This document shows positions 17,170 to 26,068 of a DNA stretch of 39,720 nt, one piece after another. Source of the stretch: Burkholderiales bacterium (GTDB taxonomy: Bacteria > Pseudomonadota > Gammaproteobacteria > Burkholderiales > SG8-41); the NCBI GenBank assembly GCA_019635015.1, contig JAHCAG010000026.1:1-39720 (forward strand), written 5' to 3'. The position numbers and the translations under genes were made by a program. The notes beneath the pieces are model-generated. The model saw nothing but the letters and a program-made list of their open reading frames with translations, was not told the DNA's origin and made no database searches. Position 1 is the first letter of the stretch; each line of letters starts with the position of its first letter.

Positions 17170-17913
17170 ATGGACGGCTGGCTGCAGGCGATGATGTTGA
17201 CCGCATTCGGCGCGGGGCTGCTCGGTGGCGCCCACTGTGCCGCGATGTGCGGCGGCATCGTCAGCCTGACCTGTTCACCGGCGGCATCGCTGCAGCAGCG
17301 GCGCCGGAGTTTTGCCCTGGCCTACAACGCCGGCCGCATTGCGAGTTATGTGCTCGCAGGCATGCTGGCCGGGGCGCTGGGCCAGGCCGGCATGGCACTG
17401 CGCGGCGGCGCGCTGGCCCAGCACCTGCTGATGTTCCTGATGGGGGCGACGCTGCTCGTGGTCGCGCTGAGCGTCGCCGGTGTCGCGCCGGTGAACCGGG
17501 GCATCGAGGCGGCTGGCGGATTCCTCTGGCGCCGGGTGCAGCCGTTTTCCCGGCGTTTCCTGCCGGTGACCACGCCATGGCAGGCACTGGGTCTAGGTGC
17601 CTTGTGGGGCTGGCTGCCCTGCGGCATGGTGTATGCCGTGCTGCTGACTGCGCTGGCCTCCGGCAGCGCCGCCGAAGGTGCGCTGATACTCGCAGCCTTC
17701 GGTTTCGGGACGCTGCCCAACCTGCTGCTGATCGGCGCGGCAGTGCACCGTGCCCGCGGCTGGATGCAATGGCCTGCCTTGCGTTATGCCGCGAGCGCAG
17801 TGATTGCCGCCGTCGGCATCTGGGGCATGCTCCACGTGCTGCAGCCCGCGGCGCGGGATGGCGACAGCCTGCTCTGTCGCGTTGCGCCGGGGCTTGCCGA
17901 ACTGCTACGCTGA
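17170..17913 (+). CDS. SafE/DsbD-like membrane protein (TauE/SafE family, cbb3-associated)
   Basis: A 247-residue polytopic protein with about six helices. The first helix pair carries GGAHCAAMCGGIVSLTC and a later helix has GWLPCGMVYAVLL. These conserved Cys-Pro and Cys-containing helices are those of the DsbD_2/SafE branch rather than of sulfite exporters. Family members are frequently encoded with cbb3 genes and are suspected to move reductant or copper across the membrane; the substrate is unproven. ATG 17170 is preferred over the adjacent GTG 17167, with GCAGG just upstream. It follows hemN by 12 bases and likely shares its anaerobic promoter. Confidence 0.85.
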   Translation: MDGWLQAMMLTAFGAGLLGGAHCAAMCGGIVSLTCSPAASLQQRRRSFALAYNAGRIASYVLAGMLAGALGQAGMALRGGALAQHLLMFLMGATLLVVALSVAGVAPVNRGIEAAGGFLWRRVQPFSRRFLPVTTPWQALGLGALWGWLPCGMVYAVLLTALASGSAAEGALILAAFGFGTLPNLLLIGAAVHRARGWMQWPALRYAASAVIAAVGIWGMLHVLQPAARDGDSLLCRVAPGLAELLR

Positions 17914-17941
17914 TCCTGAGCCGGCGGATCCCGGGAGCGGC

Positions 17942-18460
17942 TTAGCGAATCACGCCACAGGCCACGCGGCCGCCGGCGTTGCCGGTCGGGTCGGTTTTCA
18001 GGTCGTCCGCATCCATGTGCACGATGACGGCGCGGCCGATGATGCCGTCAGGTTTGTCCCGGCTGACCGAAATTCCGCCAACGACGAAATTCACCGTGGC
18101 GGTGCCCTGGTCGTTGAAATTCAGGTTGCCAAGGTCGCCCGCGTGTTTTGCCGATTCATACGGCCCACTGTGTTTATGGCCTCCCGGGTTGAAATGTCCG
18201 CCGGTACTCATGCCTTTGGCATCGCTGCAGTCGCCCTTTTCGTGGATGTGGAAACCTTTGGGCCCTTTGGTATGACCGCTGAAGCTGCCGCTGATGCGGA
18301 CGATGTCGGGGCCGGCCTGGGTGAAGGTTACGGTGCCCCTGACCTGGCTGCCGCTGCGTGGCTCCAGTACGGCGGTGGCCGTGGATTCCTGCTGTGCGGC
18401 GGGGCCGGCGCAGCCGGCGGCAATGCCGGCGCATGCCGCCGTGATGACGAGGCGTTTCAT
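17942..18460 (-). CDS. sodC: Periplasmic Cu/Zn superoxide dismutase, probable lipoprotein
   Basis: A 172-residue precursor. The signal peptide MKRLVITAACAGIAAGC ends in a lipobox-like AAGC. The catalytic domain has GFHIHEKGDC, GGHFNPGG, HAGDLGN and HMDADDLKTDPTGNAGGRVA followed by CGVI, covering the Cu and Zn His ligands, the bridging His and the disulfide Cys pair. It converts superoxide to peroxide and oxygen outside the cytoplasm. AGGAGG precedes the ATG ideally. It lies downstream of the Rieske gene on the same strand, 79 bases apart, with an AT-rich repeat between them. Confidence 0.95.
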   Translation of the reverse strand: MKRLVITAACAGIAAGCAGPAAQQESTATAVLEPRSGSQVRGTVTFTQAGPDIVRISGSFSGHTKGPKGFHIHEKGDCSDAKGMSTGGHFNPGGHKHSGPYESAKHAGDLGNLNFNDQGTATVNFVVGGISVSRDKPDGIIGRAVIVHMDADDLKTDPTGNAGGRVACGVIR

Positions 18461-18513
18461 GAAACCTCCTTTGACTGATTGTGAGCGCTGCGTTTTTGAC
18501 GCGAAATATAGTT

Positions 18514-18530
18514 GTAAGTATTTGATTTTA
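18514..18530 (+). repeat. AT-rich element AAGTATTTGATT, copy 2 (Rieske-sodC junction)
   Basis: GTAAGTATTTGATTTTA contains the exact 12-mer seen at 9391-9406. Here the element is inverted relative to the flanking minus-strand genes. It lies 54 bases upstream of the sodC start and 10 bases past the Rieske stop. Confidence 0.7.
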
Positions 18531-18539
18531 TTTATTTTT

Positions 18540-19253
18540 TTAACATCGAACCTGCTGCTTGCAGAACTGCTTCAACGGCGTGACCGTGCTTGTTCCGGCG
18601 ACGCGCTGTTGCGCGCGCGTGGTCGAGCCATGCTCCAGTGCCAGCCGCATTTCATATTTGCTGAAGAAGGTATTGAACATTTCCCCGCCCAGCGTGCCGG
18701 TGGCATGCAGCGCGTCACTCGCCGCATCGTATTCGAGCAGGATTGCGCACAGCGGCTGCGGTGCCGGCCCGCCGAGCACGCGGGCGCCCGCGGCGGGATC
18801 GTATTCGCTGTGTTCGGAGCAGCAGTGGATCATGTTCGGCCTGCTGATGCGCGATGCCGTCGACTGGTCGCGGTAACTGATGAAGCTGATCTGCCGCGTC
18901 GGATAGGTGAGTTGGTGGGAGCAGATCGCCGAATAGGCGACGATGGCGCCGCGCGGGCCGACGCCGCCCGGCCACTGGTAAGCCGCACCGGTTTCCGTTT
19001 TGAGCGGCACGTTCCTGCCGGTCGGCTTGCCGAGGTTCAGCAGGAAGCAGGGGGTGCCTTCGAAGGGGTAGTGAAAGACGTAGTTTTCGCCGACCGCAAG
19101 CTGCGCCGCGCGCAGCGGCCGTCCGCCGTCGTCTGTCAGCTGCGTGCGACCGTAGCTGCGGGGGCGGGCATCCGCGGCGGCGGCACTTGCCGCGCCGCCA
19201 TGCAGGGCGATGGCCGAAGCTGCGCAGACTCGGATGAATTCACGGCGTTCCAT
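18540..19253 (-). CDS. Tat-exported Rieske [2Fe-2S] protein of unknown pathway
   Basis: A 237-residue precursor. MERREFIRVCAASAIALHGG has a twin-arginine motif and a hydrophobic stretch ending near AASA, so it is probably exported folded by Tat. A Rieske site is present as CSH (in AICSHQLTYP) and CSEH (in IHCCSEHSEYDP). The two halves are 31 residues apart, longer than the usual 15-17, with an Arg/Ser-rich insertion. The fold otherwise suits a high-potential electron carrier. No partner oxidoreductase is seen next to it, so its role is open. GGGAGG upstream supports ATG 19253 over the longer frame to 19283. Confidence 0.8.
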   Translation of the reverse strand: MERREFIRVCAASAIALHGGAASAAAADARPRSYGRTQLTDDGGRPLRAAQLAVGENYVFHYPFEGTPCFLLNLGKPTGRNVPLKTETGAAYQWPGGVGPRGAIVAYSAICSHQLTYPTRQISFISYRDQSTASRISRPNMIHCCSEHSEYDPAAGARVLGGPAPQPLCAILLEYDAASDALHATGTLGGEMFNTFFSKYEMRLALEHGSTTRAQQRVAGTSTVTPLKQFCKQQVRC

Positions 19254-19333
19254 CGCTGCCCTCCCGGAAGGATGCGCAGCCATTGTTGAGAAAACATTCG
19301 GCCGCTGTCAATAGCGTCGCGGGCAGGCGGGGA

Positions 19334-22300
19334 TTACTGCAGCGGGCCGCGCAGTTTGTCCGGGACGTGGAGGATTTTCAGCCTGATCTCGCGGCGCAGC
19401 AAATCCTCGTCCCGCCCCTTGACGAAAAACTTGTGCACTTCGCCTTCGTTGATCGCCGCCGTCGCGGTGCCGAAGTCGCCGACGCCGCTCAACATGATGC
19501 GCACGATTTCCGGGTACATCAGTTTCACCCGGCGCAGGAATTCCACGCCGCTCATCTCCGGCATGTTCTGGTCCGAAATGACGATGCTGACCGGGTGGTT
19601 GGCGAGCAGCTCGAATGCATCGTGGGTGTTGCCTGCGGTGAGCACCGGGTGCCCGTCCTTCTGCAGCAGCAATTTGCTCAGCAGCAGGTGGTCGTTGTCG
19701 TCATCGATGATCAGCACCGCCGGCGTGCGATCGGTGGCGTCCGCGCTGCGTGCGCGGTGCAGCGGATGCCCCGCGGTGAGCAGGGCGGCGCAGGCATCGG
19801 CGGTCAGCGGCCTGGAGAACAGGTAACCCTGGGCCTGGTCGCAGCGGTTTTCGCCGAGGAAGGCCAGTTGCTCCTCGGTCTCCACACCTTCGGCGATGAC
19901 TTTCAGTCCGAGGCTGTGCGCCAGCGTGATCACCGTTCGCGCGATCACCGCATCGTCGGCGTCAATGGTGATGTCGTGGACGAAGGAGCGGTCGATTTTC
20001 AGCGCGTCCAGCGGGAATCGTTTCAGATAGCTCAGGCTGGAGTAGCCGGTGCCGAAGTCGTCGGCGGCGAGCAGGATGCCCAGCGCCTCAATCTGCTCCA
20101 GCACGACAATCGCTTCCTCGGGATTCTCCATCAGCGAGCTTTCGGTGATCTCGATCTGGATCAGCCGCGGCTCGATTCCGGACGCCGCCAGTGCCTTGCT
20201 CATCACTTCGCTGAAGCCCGGCTGGCGCAGCTGGCGTGCTGAGAGGTTGATCGCCACCGGCACCGGCCTGATGCCGGCATCAAGCCAGCTGCGGATCTGG
20301 GCGCAGGCCGCCTGCGCCACCCATTCGCCGACCTGCACGATCAGTCCGGTTTCCTCCAGCAGCGGAATGAATTGTGCCGGCGGCACCAGGCCCTGATCGG
20401 GGGATTGCCAGCGCAGCAGCGCTTCCAGTCCGGAAATCCTGCCGCTGGCGATGTCGATCTTGGGCTGGTAATGCAGGATGAATTCCTTGCGTTCGAGCGC
20501 GCGGCGCATGCGCGTCTCCAGTTGCAGCTTCTCGGCTGCTCGCGCGTTCATTGATGCGGTGTAGTACTGGTAGTTGTTGCGCCCGGCGGCCTTCGCGCCG
20601 TACATCGCGGCATCGGCATTGCGGATCAGGGTTTCAATGTCGTCACTGTCGTTCGGATACAGCGTGATTCCGATGCTGGTGGTGACGAAGACCTCGTGGC
20701 CGTCGAGGTCGATGGGGGCGGCGAGCGCCTTCAGTATTTTCTGTGCGACATGCCCGGCATTCTGCGGGCCGGACAGTTCGGACAGGATCACCGCGAACTC
20801 GTCGCCGCTCAGGCGGGCAACGGTGTCGCTGGGACGCAGGCTCGCAGTCAGGCGCGCGGCCACCTGTTTCAGCAAAAGGTCGCCGGTGGCATGGCCCAGC
20901 GTATCGTTGACCAGCTTGAAGCGGTCGAGATCAAGGAACAGCACGCCCAGCGTCCAGTTGTTGCGCCGCGCATGCGCCACTGACTGGCGCAGCCGGTCGT
21001 TGAACAGCACCCGGTTGGGCAGCCCGGTGAGGCTGTCAAAATGCGCGAGCTGTGCCAGCTGTTCCCGCGAGAGCTTGGCCTCGGTGATGTCCTCGGCGAT
21101 GCCGGCGATGCGGTAGACCTCGCCATGCACGTTGCGGATCGGGAAGGCACGGTCGTGCACCCAGCGCACGCTGCCGTCGGTGTGCACCACTCGGTATTCG
21201 ATGTCGTAGCTGCCGAGCGGGGCTTTCTGCTTGCGTGCGAACTGCACGCGCTGGCGGTCATCCTCGTGGATCGCCGCCAGCCATGACTTCGGGTCTTTTT
21301 CCAGGTCGCTCAGCAGGCGCCCGGTGACCGACTGGTAGTTCGGGCTGGCATAAAGCGTCGTGCGCTGCCCGGCGTCGGTGATCCAGAACACCTGCGGCAC
21401 ATGCAGGGCCAGTTCGCGGAACTGGGCGTCGCTTTCCTGCAGCGCGCGCAGGGTGTTCTGGTGCTGTTCCTGCAGGCTCAGGTTGGTCAGCGCGAAGGAA
21501 ATATCGCTGGCCATTTTCTGCATGAGGTTGACGACCTCGTGGTCGAAGAAATCCTGTTCCGTCGCCTGCAGGCCGAGCACGCCGACAACTTCGTCGCTGC
21601 AGGAAAACGGCAAGGAGGCGAGTGAACGGAAGCCGGAGTCCCTGGCGCGCTGGTGCCAGCGTGCCAGTTCAGGATCACTGAGCAGGTCGTTGCTGACCAT
21701 CACCCGGTTTTCCCGGAATGCCCGGCTCGCAAGCCCGCGGCCTTCCGGGACAGCGGGATTGGACGACACCCTGAGATCGCTCAGGTAATTCCTGCTGACG
21801 CCGGCATAGGCGACGACATTCAGCTCGCGGGTGACCGGATCGTGGGTGCGGATCCAGGCCGATCCCAATCCGCCGTCGCTGACGGCGATCCGGCAGATGG
21901 CGCGGAACAGTTCGTCCTGGTCGCGCGTGCGCACGATTGCCGCATTGGTTGCGCTGAGCGTGCTGAAGAAGCGGTTCAGCCGCATGATCCGCATTTCGGC
22001 CAGCTTTCGGTCGGTGATGTCGCGATTGACGCCGACGAGGCCGAACACCCTGCCCGCGCCGTCCTTCAGCGGAACCTTGGACGTCAGGTGCCAGCGCGGA
22101 ACGGGGCCAAGCTCGCCGGCTCTTGTGGTGCGTGTTTCGCGGTCGGTCATCGGCTGTCCCGACTCGATGACCTTCCGGTCTTCCTCGCGGTAGCGTTTTG
22201 CCATATCGGGTGGAAAGAGTTCGTCCACCGTTTTGCCGATGATTTCCTCGTGGCGCTCGATACCGCGTATCTTCAGGTAGGCGATGTTGGGCAGGACAAT

Positions 22301-25300
22301 CCGGCCATCGAGGTCGCGCACGTAGATGCGTTCCGGCAGGGCGTCGATCACCGTGCGCAGCAGAAGGCGCTCCTGGGCAAGCGCATCCTCGATGCGCTTG
22401 CGTTCCGAGATGTCCTCCATCATGCGCAGGAGATAAAGCGGTTCTCCGGCGGAGTCGCGCACCAGGGAAACCGAGCGGTCGGTCCACACTGTCGAGCCAT
22501 CCTTGCGCCGGTAGGGCCGCTGTGAGCGGAAAATCCGCATCTCGCCCTTCAGCATCTGCTGCAGGTAATGCGGCCGGTCGGTTTCGAGGTAATCCGGCGT
22601 CAGTATGTCCGCGGTGGTCATTTTCAGCAGTTCTTCCCGGGAATAGCCGAGGATTTCGCAGGCCCGGGGATTGGCGTCGAGGATTTCTCGACCGAAGCTG
22701 GTATGCATGATGCCGACCGGCGCCATGTTGAAAGTGGCCTGGTAACTGTCCTCGGCATTTTTGCGGGCGGTGATGTCCTCGATCACGAATATGTAGTTGG
22801 CGGAGCCGCTGGCAAGGTCTTTCACCAGAGAGGTCGTGCGTCTCACCCAGATCGGCTCGCCGTCCTTGCGCAGGTATCTTCGCTCGGTCTGCACATGGTC
22901 GGTTTCTCCCGCCAGCAGGCGCAGCCTTGCGGCGGCGTCCCGGCTGCGGTCGTCCGGATGACTGATCCGGCGCAGCAGCGTACCCAGCAGTTCCTCCTTC
23001 GCGTAACCGGTCATCTCGCAGAATTTGCGGTTGACGGAAATGATCCTGCGGTCGAGGTCGGTGCGGACGATGCCGACGGCTGCCTGTTCGAAGGTCTGCT
23101 CCAGGTGGGTTTCGGCTTCCTTGCGTGCGGTGATGTCCTGGATCACGGCGATGACGTGCGAGGGCTTGCCGTCGGAGCCGCGGACCGAGGAGATGGTGAC
23201 GTTGCACCAGATGGTGCTGCCGTCCTTGCGCCGGTAGCGCCGTTCCCGGGTGTAGCTTTCGAGCTGGCCGCCGAGTATTTTCTCGTTGTAGCGGTGGGCT
23301 TCCTGCTGGTCTTCGGGCAGCGTGATGTCGGCTGCGGTGAGTTGCATCAACTCCTCGCGGGTATAGCCGAGCATGTCGCAGAATTTCTGGTTGACGCGCA
23401 GCCAGGGCGAGTTGCGCCCGCCGGGAAGGCGCAGGCTCATGCCGACGCCGGCCTGCTCGAACGAGGCCGTGAACAGGTCTTCCGCCGCCTTCTGGTGGCT
23501 GAGGTCGGCGACCATCGAGATGATGTAGCGCGGTGTGCCGTCAGGCCAGCGCGCCAGCGACATCGAGCGCGCGACATGGATGATGCCCTGGTCCCGGCGC
23601 ACATAGCGTTTCTCGGCATAGCTGTGCGGGACCCTGCCGCTGACCAAGCTCGCGTTCTGAGCGCGGCTGTCCTCGCGGTCATCGGGGTGCGTGATGTCGT
23701 CGAGGGCGTTTTTTGCCAGCAATTCCTCCCGGGCGTAACCCAGCAGCCCGCACAGGCGGTCGTTCACGGCCAGGTAACGCCCGGACGTATCGGTGAGGGC
23801 GACCCCGATGGCTGCCTGTTCGAAGGTGGCGCGGAACAGCTCCTCCTCCTCCTTGCGCCGGGTGATGTCCTCGATGACCCGGATCAGGTACTGGGGCCTG
23901 CCGTCCTCGTCCCGCGCCAGCGATACCGTGCGGTTGACCCAGAGCAGGGTGCCGTCCTTGCGCCGGTAGCGTTTTTCTCCCGAGAAACTGCTGATTTTTC
24001 CCGCGAGCAGCTGTTCCCGCTGTTGCAGGTCCTTGTCCGTGTCGTCCGGATGCGCGATGTCCCGGGTGGCCATGCCGAGGATTTCCCCGCGGCTGTAGCC
24101 CAGCATTTCGCAGAAGCGGCGGTTGGCCAGCAGGTAGCGGTCGTCGAGCGTGGTATGGGTGATGCCGACGGTGGCCTGCTCGAAGGTCATGCGGAACTGC
24201 TGCTCGGCGGCACGGCGGCTGGAGACATCCTGGATCATTGCGATGAAGTAATCCGCGCTGCCGTCCGGTTTGCGCACCAGTGCCACGGATGCAGTCACCC
24301 AGATCGCGGTGCCGTCCCTCCGGAGGTAGCGTTTCTCCCGAGAGCTCGTGCCGGCCTCCGTTTCATCGATCAGCCGGTCGCGCAATTGCGCTGACACCGC
24401 GCGGTCTGCGGGATGGGTGAGATCGCGCAGGTTGTGTTCCAGCAGTTCATCGCGCGTGTACCCCAGTATTTCGCAGGCTGCCGGGTTGGCGGTGAGGACA
24501 CGGCCGTCGATCGCGGAGTGGATGATGCCGATCGGCGCGTGCTCGAAAGTCGCGCGGTTGCGCTGCTCTGCAGCCTCGCGGCCGGTGATGTCGATGGCAA
24601 TGCCGCCGATCGCGTGCACTGTGCCGTCGATGTCGCGCAGCGGAAACTTGGTGACCAGCGAGGTATGGAGCCCGTCGACATACAGCGCCTGTTCCTCGAA
24701 CGTCATTGCGGTGCCGGTCTCCAGCACACGACGGTCATTGCCGCTGAAAACGGCGGCCTGCTCCGCGCTGAAAATTGCGGCATCGGTGTTCCCGATCACT
24801 GCGGCCGCTTTCATGCCGAAGGCCTGCAGGAAACGCGGATTGACGTGCAGGTAGCGGCCTCCGGTGTCCTTGATGAAGGTCGGCGCCGGCGTGTTTTCCA
24901 GGAAACTGCGCAGGCGCGATTCATTCTGCTGTGCCTTGTCGCGCAGCCGCCGGCGCTCAAGCACACCCTCGACCGCGGCGGCCAGCCGGCCCAGCCGGTC
25001 CTTCAGCAGGAAGTCGTCGGCGCCGAGCCGGATCACCTCTGCCGCTTCCGGTTCGGTGATGGCGCCGGAAACCAGGATGAACGGAATGTCCAGCCCGCAG
25101 TCGCGCAGGATGGTCAGCGCGCGCAGTCCGCTGAAGCGGGGCAGGTGGTAATCGGAGAGGATGATGTCAGGGTGCGCATCTAGGGCGCTCCTGTATTCTG
25201 CTTCCGTCTGCACACGCGTCCAGGAAAAGACATGCCCTGCCTCCCTGAGGGTGGCGATCAGCAGTTCGGCGTCGACGTCCTGGTCTTCTACGAGCAGCCC

Positions 25301-25327
25301 GCGCAACTGTCGTGCCGGGCTCAGCAT
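19334..25327 (-). CDS. Giant REC-PAS(9)-GAF-GGDEF-EAL-REC signalling protein
   Basis: About 1997 residues, no membrane segments. Order, with rough positions: receiver (8-125, phospho-Asp in LSDYHLP), eight PAS/PAC units (135-1140), GAF (1145-1300), a ninth PAS (1305-1430), GGDEF (1435-1595, motif RLSGDEF), EAL (1610-1845, with LEALLRW, ITESSL and DDFGTGYSSL), and a C-terminal receiver (1870-1990, SDQNMPEMSG). The GGDEF motif is SGDEF, a form that can still be active. The EAL catalytic residues look intact, so it could make and break cyclic di-GMP. Units 2-7 are close tandem copies, each ending in a [RY]RRKDG...W...IxDITxRK pattern. ATG 25327 is preferred to 25390 because it begins right before the receiver. 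No ribosome site is obvious. Confidence 0.92.
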   Translation of the reverse strand: MLSPARQLRGLLVEDQDVDAELLIATLREAGHVFSWTRVQTEAEYRSALDAHPDIILSDYHLPRFSGLRALTILRDCGLDIPFILVSGAITEPEAAEVIRLGADDFLLKDRLGRLAAAVEGVLERRRLRDKAQQNESRLRSFLENTPAPTFIKDTGGRYLHVNPRFLQAFGMKAAAVIGNTDAAIFSAEQAAVFSGNDRRVLETGTAMTFEEQALYVDGLHTSLVTKFPLRDIDGTVHAIGGIAIDITGREAAEQRNRATFEHAPIGIIHSAIDGRVLTANPAACEILGYTRDELLEHNLRDLTHPADRAVSAQLRDRLIDETEAGTSSREKRYLRRDGTAIWVTASVALVRKPDGSADYFIAMIQDVSSRRAAEQQFRMTFEQATVGITHTTLDDRYLLANRRFCEMLGYSRGEILGMATRDIAHPDDTDKDLQQREQLLAGKISSFSGEKRYRRKDGTLLWVNRTVSLARDEDGRPQYLIRVIEDITRRKEEEELFRATFEQAAIGVALTDTSGRYLAVNDRLCGLLGYAREELLAKNALDDITHPDDREDSRAQNASLVSGRVPHSYAEKRYVRRDQGIIHVARSMSLARWPDGTPRYIISMVADLSHQKAAEDLFTASFEQAGVGMSLRLPGGRNSPWLRVNQKFCDMLGYTREELMQLTAADITLPEDQQEAHRYNEKILGGQLESYTRERRYRRKDGSTIWCNVTISSVRGSDGKPSHVIAVIQDITARKEAETHLEQTFEQAAVGIVRTDLDRRIISVNRKFCEMTGYAKEELLGTLLRRISHPDDRSRDAAARLRLLAGETDHVQTERRYLRKDGEPIWVRRTTSLVKDLASGSANYIFVIEDITARKNAEDSYQATFNMAPVGIMHTSFGREILDANPRACEILGYSREELLKMTTADILTPDYLETDRPHYLQQMLKGEMRIFRSQRPYRRKDGSTVWTDRSVSLVRDSAGEPLYLLRMMEDISERKRIEDALAQERLLLRTVIDALPERIYVRDLDGRIVLPNIAYLKIRGIERHEEIIGKTVDELFPPDMAKRYREEDRKVIESGQPMTDRETRTTRAGELGPVPRWHLTSKVPLKDGAGRVFGLVGVNRDITDRKLAEMRIMRLNRFFSTLSATNAAIVRTRDQDELFRAICRIAVSDGGLGSAWIRTHDPVTRELNVVAYAGVSRNYLSDLRVSSNPAVPEGRGLASRAFRENRVMVSNDLLSDPELARWHQRARDSGFRSLASLPFSCSDEVVGVLGLQATEQDFFDHEVVNLMQKMASDISFALTNLSLQEQHQNTLRALQESDAQFRELALHVPQVFWITDAGQRTTLYASPNYQSVTGRLLSDLEKDPKSWLAAIHEDDRQRVQFARKQKAPLGSYDIEYRVVHTDGSVRWVHDRAFPIRNVHGEVYRIAGIAEDITEAKLSREQLAQLAHFDSLTGLPNRVLFNDRLRQSVAHARRNNWTLGVLFLDLDRFKLVNDTLGHATGDLLLKQVAARLTASLRPSDTVARLSGDEFAVILSELSGPQNAGHVAQKILKALAAPIDLDGHEVFVTTSIGITLYPNDSDDIETLIRNADAAMYGAKAAGRNNYQYYTASMNARAAEKLQLETRMRRALERKEFILHYQPKIDIASGRISGLEALLRWQSPDQGLVPPAQFIPLLEETGLIVQVGEWVAQAACAQIRSWLDAGIRPVPVAINLSARQLRQPGFSEVMSKALAASGIEPRLIQIEITESSLMENPEEAIVVLEQIEALGILLAADDFGTGYSSLSYLKRFPLDALKIDRSFVHDITIDADDAVIARTVITLAHSLGLKVIAEGVETEEQLAFLGENRCDQAQGYLFSRPLTADACAALLTAGHPLHRARSADATDRTPAVLIIDDDNDHLLLSKLLLQKDGHPVLTAGNTHDAFELLANHPVSIVISDQNMPEMSGVEFLRRVKLMYPEIVRIMLSGVGDFGTATAAINEGEVHKFFVKGRDEDLLRREIRLKILHVPDKLRGPLQ

Positions 25328-25686
25328 GAGAGGCCGTTGCGGACTGACGGAACACGGCGCCGAAGGTGGCCGGCTGCAGGTTCGGGGCATGCGGGCGGAA
25401 GATTCATCGGTGCAACCCGTCTCCGATTTTGCAGACTGGGTCCCTTAGGGTAAGGCAGATTGGCCTAATTATGGTGCATTCCAGCCGCCGGACATGTCCG
25501 GGAGGCGCAGGGATTGCGATATCGCGTTATTTACGGCCTGAAAAACCGTTTTCTTGAAGGGGATTTTCGGGCGGCGCGACAAGGAAAGGCTGCTACTGGT
25601 GAAGGCCTGCGTGTGCGCAATGCGGCCGCTGGACGCTTGCTCCACGGCATGTCCGTTGGCAACGATGGGTTACCCGGAGGTTTTCG
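25328..25686. other. Gene-free region upstream of the giant sensor gene
   Basis: About 360 bases between the sensor start and the CusF-like stop, both on the minus strand. It must hold the sensor promoter and any terminator of the copper operon. I see only weak symmetric elements: a CGTT/AACG arm pair at 25654-25664, GGGTTACCC at 25668-25676, and an AT-richer patch near 25450-25475. No open frame here looks coding. Confidence 0.5.
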
Positions 25687-26031
25687 TCAATTCCGGGGAA
25701 ACTCAATGCCGGTGATCGTGTAGGCTCCGCCGATTTTTTCCGCACTGAACCGGACTTTGTCCCCGGCCTTGACCTGCTCCAGCATCGCCGGGTCCTTGAC
25801 CTGGAACACCATGGTCATCGGCGGCATGTCGAGGTTGGGGATGGGGCCGTGGCGCAAGGTGATCTTCTTGGCGTCCAGATCGACCTTGCGCACCTCGGCG
25901 TCCGACAGAGCACTTTTTGCCGGGGATGCGGCAGCCGGCGCCGGATGGTGGGCTGCATGGTCAGCGGCAGTTTGCTGGGCGTGGACCGGTGCTGCCGCGA
26001 GCATCGCGGCAATCATCAGCATTTTCTTCAT
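25687..26031 (-). CDS. CusF-like periplasmic copper-binding protein
   Basis: A 114-residue precursor with signal peptide MKKMLMIAAMLAAAPVHAQ. A His/Ala/Pro-rich linker is followed by a CusF-type beta-barrel. The copper site reads HGPIPNLDMPPMTM: H61, M72 and M74 align with E. coli CusF H36, M47 and M49, while the capping Trp44 position is Met69. CusF carries Cu(I)/Ag(I) to an efflux system. AGGAGAG precedes the ATG at 26031. The frame is open further upstream to 26262, but that part lies inside the DUF411 gene. It is the last gene of the copper cluster. Confidence 0.9.
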   Translation of the reverse strand: MKKMLMIAAMLAAAPVHAQQTAADHAAHHPAPAAASPAKSALSDAEVRKVDLDAKKITLRHGPIPNLDMPPMTMVFQVKDPAMLEQVKAGDKVRFSAEKIGGAYTITGIEFPRN

Positions 26032-26068
26032 GGCGAACTCTCCTGGAATGTATGTTGTATCTGGCCGA

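Noticed and set aside
22500..24000. Repeated DNA in the PAS region as a mobile element or CRISPR array
   Set aside because: Repeats are in frame, about 370 bases apart and encode homologous PAS/PAC domains; they are domain duplications.
22568..24394. 608-codon plus-strand frame opposite the PAS array
   Set aside because: Its internal repeats simply mirror the tandem PAS-coding units on the minus strand.
25514..25723. 69-codon plus-strand frame in the gap before the sensor gene
   Set aside because: No ribosome site, no domain, and it overlaps the CusF-like gene end.
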